Of a DNA stretch of 64,000 nt, positions 51,760 to 61,045 are shown piece after piece. The stretch comes from Rhynchopus sp. YZ270_cl-10 (lineage: Eukaryota > Euglenozoa > Diplonemea > Diplonemida > Diplonemidae). Below the pieces are notes generated by a model. That model was given only the letters and a program-made list of their open reading frames with translations, was not told where the DNA came from and made no database searches. How positions within the stretch are numbered: position 1 is the first letter of the stretch; every line of letters begins with the position of its first letter. Location: NCBI GenBank assembly GCA_964035575.1, contig OZ037833.1:806001-870000 (forward strand). The letters are read 5' to 3'. The translations under genes and the position numbers were made by a program.

Positions 51760-52710
51760 GTCACTTACATGTGGTGGCATGCTTCCCTGTAGGGTGGTGT
51801 ACCATTTTTTCCCCAGCGTAATTTCGGTGTAATTGTGTGTAATTGTGGTGTAATTGTGGTTAGTTGTGTGTACTTGTGCTGAAACTGTACTGGAATTGTG
51901 CCTAATATAGGCACAGCTCAGGTGAGTATGGTGCTAGCTGTGCCCAGTAGTGTCATTGGCAAAACGGTACAAAAAAGTCCAAAATTTTAATTAGTTAAAG
52001 GCGGGCCACATGAATTACCACATTTCGTGACAGCCACTGATATATGTCCCCTCTGGTCCTTAAAGGGTTAAAAAAAAATGCAGACTGTGGTGTGGCGCCT
52101 TAACCGATTCCCCGTGTTTCTACCGTGTTTCTACCAGAGTACGGTGCGATGCACGGTTTCATATGCACCTGTGACCCCATCGTGAGCAGCAATCGGTTCG
52201 ATTAGTCCAAAGAAGACAGAAAAAGGAGGAGAAAAAAAAGGATGTAGCGTACCGTGCGCCTGCGGCGCTGAATTGTTTCTCACCAGTGCACACAATCAAA
52301 TGGAGTCCCAAGGTTTTGCGCGACTCTTCAAATTGCCTGCACTTACCCAACAAACACCATCACCGTCTCAGCTTCCTTCACAAGCCGTTCAGCCTCCACC
52401 ACCTTCACAGCCAAAGAAAATAGGGCAAAAGTAGCGTACCGTGCGCTTGCGGCGCTCTTGCTGTCTTCATTAAAACAAAAGCACGTTGGCAAAACTGCGA
52501 ATCGTGGCAATTTTTTTTTTCGCCTGCGGCGCCCACCTCCCTTCTCCTTCCTGTGGTTGCAGGGAGTCGCGCGCGCGACGGCTCGGAGAAAGCGGGGGGA
52601 CCAAATTTTGAGACCAAAAACCAAGCGGAAGCCCTGGCAAGCTCAGGGCCTTCAACGTGTCGAAGTTAAGCCTTAACTTCGACAACTTTTTTATTTTGGT
52701 TTTTTTTTTT
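51760..52710. other. Gene-poor DNA with hairpin repeats
   Basis: No gene. It holds copies of the GC-hairpin repeat at 52,243-52,268 and 52,431-52,455, and a fragment (52,085-52,140) shared with 38,375-38,425 and 49,155-49,200. Confidence 0.45.
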
Positions 52711-53333
52711 GTCGAAGTTCGACAAATCTAAAAAAAATATGGGATTTTGGCAAAATCCTTTTATCTCTGACCGAGGTGCAATAGTCCACGGGAGAAACTC
52801 GGTTCAGAGTTTTAACTTTAACATTCTCCTGTGATCCACTGTGACCATTTGGACAGAGCTCGTAGAACTCAACGAGGAGTGAGCCAGGCAAAAGTAGCGT
52901 ACCGTGCGCCTGCGGCGCAAGCAGGCATCCCACCCTTCCCATGACATAGTTTGGCTGTAATAAAGCGCCATGGTATGCGCAATATTTGAAATGTTACCGT
53001 GGCTTCGCCAGGGACCTTTGTTGTTATAAATGTACTGAGCTTACTGATAAGACAGGTGTGATACCCACTACGGCTTGTGGATCACCAGTGGCTACAAAGC
53101 TGCCAATGCTGCTTGTGTTGAAATACACGTGTGTGGGACAGGCGGAGTTTTTTGGCTGACCGAGTTTTCAAAAATGACCAAAACCTGTATAAACCCCCTG
53201 AGAGCTTCTCCCTGTGATTTGCTGCACCCGCGCGCGCGAAGCGCGCGCGGGCTCGGGAAGGTCATTTTTTTTTTTTTTTTTTTTTTTTACTTCGACAAAA
53301 CTGTGGACAGACTTTGTCGATGGTTGAAGGCCC
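52711..53333. repeat. Tandem duplication, unit 1
   Basis: Highly similar to the directly adjoining 53,334-53,927. The unit contains a GC-hairpin repeat (52,893-52,918) with its partner CCGTGGCTTCGCCA, a GC-rich CGCGCGCG segment and a T-run. Confidence 0.85.
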
Positions 53334-53927
53334 TGCGAAGTTCGACAAATCTAAAAAAAATATGGGATTTTGGCAAAATCCTTTTATCTCTGACCGAGTT
53401 GCAGGGTAGTCCATGGGAGAAACTCGGTTCAGGGTTTTAACTTTAACGTTCTCCTGTGATCCACTGTGACCATTTGGACAGAGCTCGTAGAACCCAACGA
53501 GGAGTGAGCCAGGCAAAAGTAGCGTACCGTGCGCCTGCGGCGCAAGCAGGCATACCACCCTTCCCATGACATAGTTTGGCTGTAAACAAAGCGCCATGGT
53601 ATGCGCAATATTTGAAATGTTGCGTACCGTGGCTTCGCCAGAGGGACCTTTGTTGTTATAAATGTACTGAGCTTACTGATAAGACTGGTGTGATACCCAC
53701 TACGGCTGTGGGTCACCAGTGGCTACAAAGCACGTGTGTGGGACAGGCGGAGTTTTTTGGTTGACCGAGTTTTCAAAAACGACCAAAGCCTGTATAAACC
53801 CCCCTGAGAGCTTCTCCCTGTGATTTGCTGCACCCGCGCGCGCGGGCTCGAGGAGGTCAACTTTTTTTTTTTTTTTTTTAACTTCGACAAAACTGTGGAC
53901 AGACTTTGTCGATGGTTGAAGGCCCTG
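53334..53927. repeat. Tandem duplication, unit 2
   Basis: Second copy of the ~600-bp unit with small insertions and deletions. Its hairpin repeat lies at 53,518-53,543. Confidence 0.85.
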
Positions 53928-54637
53928 GGCAAGCTTGAAAAAAAAATGTATGTTTGTGGCAAAGCTTGTATCCCGCTGTGTCATACCAGATGCGATGCAT
54001 CACGGCGGAACTGGTCCGGCAGCTCATCCTCGCCCATGACACGTCCTCCCTCCACTACAAACGTCGACGTGGAACTGCTTTCCTGCATCTGTTGCTTCCA
54101 TGTGTCCATCTTACACCACCCTCTTCACCCTCTTTTCTATGTTCTCCTTAACGCACCCAAAAGGCCTTCACCAGCACAACGACAGAGAGAGTAGAGTGAG
54201 ACCACGTTGAGAAGAACCACCAAATTCAATCGCACGGCCTAAGACCAACAAGCCTCTGCCTTTTGCAAAAAAAAAAAAAAAGTAGGGGGTGTTCCTTTCC
54301 CAACCTTTTAATACAAAGAGTGGTGTGGTGTAAGGGGGGTTAGGCTATTGGTGTGACTTCAACAAGATTCGTTGTCACTGTGCAGCCCTAGAGGCATGCA
54401 GGAGCATCACAGAGCTTGCTATTGGCTCGCTCAGACAGTGGCAAACCCAAAACAAAACACAGTCGTGATGGGGTGAAACTGAGAACTGGGTGTGCCTTTT
54501 ATGGCTATATCGACAATCACCCCATCAAGAGGGGGTGGGGTGTCCTGGACACGAGCAAATTCAGGTGTAATGGGGTGAACGGGTATGACAATGGGCGTTG
54601 TGGTGAGGTACTTTTTTTTTGTTTTTTTTGGTTCTCT
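53928..54637. other. Spacer, no gene recognised
   Basis: Short frames only, with no recognisable domain. Confidence 0.4.
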
Positions 54638-56319
54638 CATACAAGTATAACGGCCGTCACGACGGGAAAAATTTTTTTTTGTCGGGGAGGTCACGGCCGT
54701 GAAGAAATTCTGAAAAATTTAACGGCCGTGAAATTTTGCATTGATCACGGCCGTGAAATATTTCCACGCTTTTTGCTTGTTTCTTCTTTTTCGTTCGTAG
54801 ACAGGGCCAACCCCCTTTCCCATCCCTCCCAAGTCATTCTTGGGGGGTAAAAGCAACATAAAAAGTGCAAAAAAAAGTCGGCCCCACTGCGATCGGGAAG
54901 CTGACGACACGAATGAGCACTTATGGTGGTCCTGCCCTGCCTGCGATGCTATACGCTCAGATCCTAGTTTCCACTCCGTCACAACTGCTGACAGGTCGCC
55001 GTGGCCTAACTGTGTGTCGAACTGTGGAGTTATCCCTACTGCCCTGAAGGACAGTATTGATGCTACCTCCAGCGTCTGATGGGGAGCATCCTCATACACC
55101 GGTTGTCTCTGAACAACAGCCTCCGTATCAACAATCTGCCAGTCACGCCTGGAGAAGTTTTTGGGGTGCCTCGGAGGTCTTTATACAATGCAATGTGCCC
55201 TAGTTTCGAGTACGAAACGTTTCTCCATGTATTGCACGGGAAACAATATGACAAACAGGTGCAGGGTGGTTCCGTGCTTATCATAGAACCTGGCACCTTG
55301 TGTGTCTCCCAAAGACCAAAAAAGCGTTGTGTGAAGTTTTGAAGGAAGGAAAAATAAAACGTATCAACAATCTGCCACTCACGCCTGGAGAACAGCTCAG
55401 CTGCAACCTTTGTTCCGTCCCCACTATGACTTCGACCGGATTCCACTCTCACAGGAAATGGACTTATCCAAACCATCACCTGCGTGCCCTGCTGCGCTCC
55501 TGGCTCACCTCACTGCGCTGGTCTCCCGCTGCCCGCCCACATTTTCACCCTACTGTGAATTGTAGTTGGAGCGTGTGGCATTTCTGAGCACGTGTACGTG
55601 CTCCCGGTTCTTCAGAGTAGCATATTTCTCGTGTTTCAGCACTTGTAACCGGTTCTTGAGCAAAGTACTCTTCTCATATTTGATGGGCTTTCCGTTGTGG
55701 AGCACACCTCAATACTGTGAGACGAACCTCATCTGTGTTGAACCATTTGCGGTGTTCTTCTCGGGCAAAGACTACTAAGAGGTTATGAGACGCTCGGGAT
55801 GCTGCGAATTCAGTATGCAGAACTGAAAGGCAGTGTTGAAACCAGAAGATTACAGATGGCGGGTCAGACGCTGTGTCACTTACCCCATCAGGTAGATGAG
55901 AGCCAGCACCTTCAGAGCAGTGAACACAACACACAGTGGACACAATACATGTGCCAAAAGGCAACAAAACCCTACAAGGAGTACCCAGTACCCAGCGCAG
56001 TTTTCTGTGCGATATCACTTAACCGGTCCTCTCCTGCCCTACCCTCCTTTTCTTCAGGGGTAAAAATCAGGTGGGTTGTGGGAATAGGGGGAAATGGGTG
56101 GGGTTTGGTCTGTACATTCCTATCCGGCTCACTGTGTGTTCCTTCAAAGACTTGTACAAAAATTTCACGGCCGTTGTTTTTTTTTAACGGCCGTGAAATT
56201 TTTGTACATAAAAAGGGCGCTTTTTTTTCACGGCCGTTTTTTTTATATTTTTCACGGCAACGACGGCAGTGGGTCGAGCATTTTTTTTTCATTTCCGTGA
56301 CGTCCGTTTTACTTGTATG
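54638..56319. mobile_element. 1.7-kb CAT-family element with 6-bp TSD
   Basis: The termini CATACAAGTATAACGG and CATACAAGTAAAACGG (complement) are flanked by TTCTCT at 54,632-54,637 and 56,320-56,325. Both ends carry several copies of the palindrome TCACGGCCGTGA (54,640-54,760 and 56,155-56,250). Terminus and TSD length agree with the elements at 19,791 and 30,455. The interior has a reverse-transcriptase-like relic and a 33-bp repeat (55,121 and 55,361), but no transposase. Confidence 0.8.
54838..55080 (+). pseudogene. Possible C-terminal relic of a non-LTR reverse transcriptase
   Basis: The frame encodes CDREADDTNEHLWWSCPACD followed by ~45 residues with WPNCVSNCGVIPTAL. A Cys...DTxEHLxWxCP pattern is common at the C-terminus of LINE-type reverse transcriptases, just after the polymerase domain. 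Only this tail is visible; no catalytic motif was found upstream. The assignment rests on a short motif. Confidence 0.35.
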
Positions 56320-56323
56320 TTCT

Positions 56324-56361
<38 letters not shown>

Positions 56362-56604
56362 GATTCTACAGTGGGGTGTTCCGGGGTGTGGAATTTTGGG
56401 CACGTTCACAAGTTTTCACAAGTTTTCACAACATAGTATTTGCCATTTTTATGTGAAGAGTTGTGAAAAGTTGTGAAGAGTTGTGAATTGAAATGAAAAT
56501 TTGGATGAAAAAAACACAGATGTTGTGAAGAGTTGTGAACAGTTGTGAAGAGTTGTGAATTGGATTAAAAAAAAGGTTGCACGGTTGCCACGTCCTGGGC
56601 TGGA

Positions 56605-56875
56605 CGTTAAATTGCATCCGGGGGCCCTTTTGTGGCACTCCTCCTGAAACTCTATGAAGGTCTGACCTGAGGGTAAAAGGTGCTGGGTATGCTACCCTGG
56701 GTGCTGAAGGCAGGCACACAACATGTGTGGAGGGACCTGCAGAGCCCTAGCCAGTGAAGCCAAGGAGGCCCCCCTAGGAAACTAGGGAACGGATTGGAAG
56801 AGACCTCGCCGGTAGCCGGGAACCCTCCCTGGGCTAGTACAATGATGAAACTTCAATCTAAAGTCCACACCCATG
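56605..56875. repeat. Dispersed repeat, copy 2
   Basis: Longer relative of 50,205-50,385, here inside a transposon. Confidence 0.6.
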
Positions 56876-57176
56876 TGGCGGCCGCTTTGGCATGCGTCTG
56901 TAAGGACAGCCTTGACTGATACTTTCTGTATTAGCACACGATTGCCTCCCTGAAGGCTACGTAGCTACCTGAGTACAAAAAAAAAAAGGGGGGCTTTTTT
57001 TCCAGGGTTTTTTGCAGGACTGGTCAGGTCAAGTGTGCTGTGCACAGGGCTAGCTAGCGTGGGTCCGTGGGTCAAGCCGTACCACCCCACCCCCTGTGCG
57101 AGGAGGACGACGGAAGTCCGCGGCTAGTTCGCTTGTTGTCTTTTTTTTTTTCAACATGTTCGCAACTCATAAAAAA

Positions 57177-57201
57177 GTAGCGTACCGTGCGCCTGCGGCG
57201 C
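57177..57201. repeat. Dispersed GC-hairpin repeat
   Basis: An A-run, then GTAGCGTACC and GTGCGCCTGCGGCGC. About 40 bp on lies the usual partner, a variant of CCGTGGCTTCGCCA. Reverse-oriented copies are near 58,890, 59,480 and 60,090. Confidence 0.7.
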
Positions 57202-58025
57202 AGCTAAAAATTCCGAGTGGTAGCCCGCAGGTCTACCCGAAATGTTGCGCACCTTGGCTTCGCCAGAAAAGTTTTGGTGCTATTTTTGCCAGGGGGTGAC
57301 CTGTTTTGCTTGCTCTGAGCTGGGGTCTAAACGGGAGACTATACTAGATACGACGACACCCACTTCGAAAAGTGGGTGATCCCTTGCTGCTGTCCCCAGT
57401 TTTTTGTCAGAGGGGAAAGAAGGTTTCAACGCTCCCAAGGCCCACCCACAAGACCTGTCAACTCCCTTGGGTCGAGAGCCTCCAGGGCCCTCCTCATAGT
57501 TTCGAGAGCTTGACGAGTGCTCCTCGTTTAGTGTTGAAGCCAAACCGGATTTTGGGGACAATTTTATCCGAAAATGGCCCCGCCTATTAATGACCGGGCT
57601 CATATTTTCCAAAAATTTAAGTGGTCATAAAATTGTCCAATTTTCAACATTGACCCCACCACTGCACGGGCGGATCCCAAAAATGCAAACCGATTAAAAA
57701 GTTGAAAAAAACACCTAAAAACACGTGGCCCGAAAGGGCCCAAATTGTCGGGTCAGCCACACCGTTTTAAGCACTTTTTGCACACAGAACCGCCTGTGTT
57801 GCCAAACAACGTCCGCCAAGGTGCCCTGTACCTACCTGGGTAGGTGGGTGCCCAGGCACCACCCAGACCTCGCCACGTCACAACTGTTCACACTGTTCAC
57901 AACTTTTCACAACTCTTCACAACTCTTCACACGCACTTTTTTGTGAAGAGTTGTGAAAAGTTGTGAAGAGTTGTGAATTGAAATGAAAATTCCCAAAATT
58001 CCATACCCCGGAACACCCCATACAG

Positions 58026-59325
58026 GATATTAACACCACCTTGCCTCACGCCGCCCTATGACGGATCACATAGTGGTGCTTTGGGGAATCGGCCAACGAC
58101 CTGTCAGGGACGTGTCAATATCGACCCCTCCCGGAGCACCACACATAGGTGTGTTTTTCTTCCACCATCACCCACCAAAGTAGACGCTATCTACCGGTAG
58201 ACTTTTCCCAAACCTTTCTTTTTTTCCTTTTTTCCTTTTTTCAAATTTTCTATGTACAAAAATAATCATTTCCTTTGGGGGTGGGGCAGGGGGGGGTAGG
58301 GGGGAGGAGAGCGGAGGACCCATATTTTTTTTTTCGAGATCGTAACAGGGTTCGATCAAATTATGAGAGAGGACTCCGAAAACGGATGGATACATTGCCA
58401 CAACACTGAAACAATACCCAGTATACCCAGCATGAAGCTGTCCGTAATAATCTACTCGGTCTTTTTTTTTTTTCGTTGACCGCAGCCATTTAGGCTCTTT
58501 GCCCCTGAGTGAACGTAGGAACATAGGAAGACACGCAGCTCGCCCCTCCCCTCAACTCTTACAGTATGAGCAGTGTTTGTCTTTGTCTTGCCCCCTCCTT
58601 TCTCTAGTGGTGGCTGTACTGTGGTATTATGTAGTATCATGGGCAATTACCACAATACAGCCATTATTCTTCTTCCTCGACACACCATTTCAATATCAAT
58701 AAAATACAGCTCATAGTTGTGTTTTGTGTGCTTTTTTCTGTTGTCTTTTTTTTTATAATACACATAGTCCCTCCGTATCTATTCTTCAGTTTTTTTTTTT
58801 TTTTTTTGCAGTTCGTTTCAGACTCTCCGCTAGGATTTCCGATTTTGAAAATATTCTGTTGATGGTCCACGTTGGTGGGGTACATGCTTGCGCCGCAGGC
58901 TCACGGTACGCAACTTTTTTTTTTACCAACGCCCGATTTTGACTTTTTTGGGACGTTTGAGCACTCACCTCTCCATATCTTCTTCTCCTGAGCTTTTTTG
59001 ACAGGTAGAACGGGTCTGAACCACTTAGCAGAACTTTTTTTTTTTTTCTTTTTTTCCCCATTTTCAAAAAGTTCTGTTGACAATCAACAGAACTTTAGTA
59101 CCTAGCGGAGTGCCTGGTTCGTTTTGCATTTTTTCGCGGGTTGAGAAAAGACTATCTTTTTGGATTTTTCATATTTCAAAAAAAGACGAAGTCTTGGAAA
59201 AAAAATAAAAAAGATTTCCCCCAACCAGGCTTCGCGCTAACTTTTGGAAAAAAATCTGAAAAATCGTGTTTCGGGACCAAAAAAACGCACCTCAAATAGT
59301 TGTGCGTCAGGGGGTGAAAAAACAG
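58026..59325. other. Gene-poor DNA
   Basis: No gene. A short perfect foldback (13-bp arms, AAAGTTCTGTTGA) lies at about 59,070-59,100, and a reverse GC-hairpin repeat near 58,890. Confidence 0.4.
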
Positions 59326-60276
59326 TGTTTTGTGGCATTTCCGAGCCAATCCCGCGTTGTGGTGGGGCATATTCGGGAAAATGGACAAAATATGAACCCA
59401 TACTCTTAAACAAGGGGCATTTTCAGGTCTGAAAACCCAAATTCAGATGAAATTGTGGTGTTTTGACTGGGAACAGGTAGTGCCGCAGGCGCACGGTACC
59501 CAACTTTTTTCGTTTTATTTTCCCCTTTTTTCTGCTTTCTTTTGATTGCACGAGCCGATTGCTCTCCACGGTGGGGTCACATGTGTGCGCAAAAACACTC
59601 TAAAGTACTCTTACTCTGAACGATGAGATTCCTCTGGTTTTAGTAAGGAACCCCCTGTTTGCAAAAAGTGCGTAAATTTCCTGTGGCTTTTTCCCGCCAA
59701 GAGGTCGTTTTGTTGCATTTCCGAACCAATCCCGGATTGTGGTGGGGGATGTACGGAAAAATGGACAAAAATGCAGCGACTTAAAATTTGACAAAACCTG
59801 AGCCCATACTCGTAAACAAGGGTTATTTTCAGGTCTGAAAACCCAACGTACTGAAGAAGCTATCGGTAACGTAGTGATGGCGGTGGGGTTTCAGTGACCA
59901 CAGAGAAGAGTGAGAAAACCCAGGACGGTTATGGCCTCGGAGGGGGTGTGCCCCATGGCGTCCTAATCAATCTTTATCCGTGAGGGAGGGGGGATCATCC
60001 TCAGGGGGGATGTGGTGCCGTACTCAAAATAAAATGAACTGTACATAAGTACATCGTGTTTAAACATAAAGGAGGGTAGGAACAGGTAGCGCCGCAGGCG
60101 CACGGTACCCAACTTTTTTCTTTTTTTCTTTTCCCTTTCTCTGCTTTCTTTTGATCGCGCGAGCCGATTGCTCTCCACGGTGGGGTCACATGTGTGTGTG
60201 AAAACACTCTAAAGTACCCTTACTATGAAATATGAGATTCTCTGGTTTTCTTAAGGAAACCCCGGTTTGCAAAAAA
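59326..60276. repeat. Imperfect tandem duplication
   Basis: Blocks at 59,326-59,664 and 59,708-60,276 share two segments in the same order (TTTGTGGCATTTCCGA... and CCGCAGGCGCACGGTACCC...). The second unit carries ~230 bp of extra sequence between them. Confidence 0.75.
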
Positions 60277-60597
60277 AAAACGCACCACAAAAATATCCAA
60301 AAATCCCGGGACAAAGGACAGAAGTTAGCGCAAAGCCTGCCCCCAACCCATGTTTTTTTTTTTGAAAACTTGGTTTGTATTAGTGTAGCCACCCTAGAGT
60401 GTGCTATATTTTTTTGCTATTTCCCGCTCCCGCTCCCCTTTCTCGTATCCTGCAATGACATGGATCGCCGTCGCAGATTATATTCCAATTTTTTTCCGTT
60501 GAAAAACAAAAACAAAAACAAAAAGGTTGTGGGTAGGAGTTCCTTCACAACCGCTCGAAAAACACACCACTGCTTTTTCCCCCCAAGCCTAAATGGC

Positions 60598-60628
<31 letters not shown>

Positions 60629-61045
60629 ATCAAACAAACAACCTTGGTAAGAGGTCCTAAGTCTATGCTTAGTCCCCTGAAAATAAATAACTAAGAACGC
60701 GAAGTTGAAGTACCAACCCCGCCTCAGACTTACTACATTCCTCCTCCTCCTCCACCTGCAAAAAAAAGGATACATTTTTTTTATAGCACCGACAATCACC
60801 CATCCGAGGACGGGTTTTCTACACAACGTTGAAAGGCTAATGAATTCATTTATTTTTTGTTGTGTCGACAATCACCTGCTAGTGCAGGATCTGTACTCAA
60901 TGTCGCCCGAAGGCCTTTTGTACTTAAAAGATATAGACGGAGGTCGTCCTCAACTCTGGAAAGTCGCTTTTATTTGTTGTTTTTGCATTCGAGTGCTGTA
61001 ATATTTTTTTTTTTTTCGACCCCTTTTTTTTCCCCCCCTCTTTTC
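60277..61045. other. Downstream region of the ligase gene
   Basis: No gene. It contains A/T runs and two short related segments (about 60,785-60,830 and 60,865-60,905) around GACAATCACC. Confidence 0.4.

Larger units (their letters stand above)
56372..58020. mobile_element. 1.65-kb TGRGGWGWTCC-family element
   Basis: Inverted termini of ~29 bp start TGGGGTGTTCCGGGGT and are flanked by TACAG (56,367-56,371 and 58,021-58,025). Both ends carry arrays of GTTGTGAAGA units. The interior contains the second copy of the 50.2-kb dispersed repeat and a GC-hairpin repeat at 57,177-57,201. No recognised coding gene. Confidence 0.85.

Noticed and set aside
50682-51832. Frames of 325-379 codons across the satellites
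   Set aside because: 5- and 9-bp repeats without stops are open in several frames on both strands; no start context or domain.
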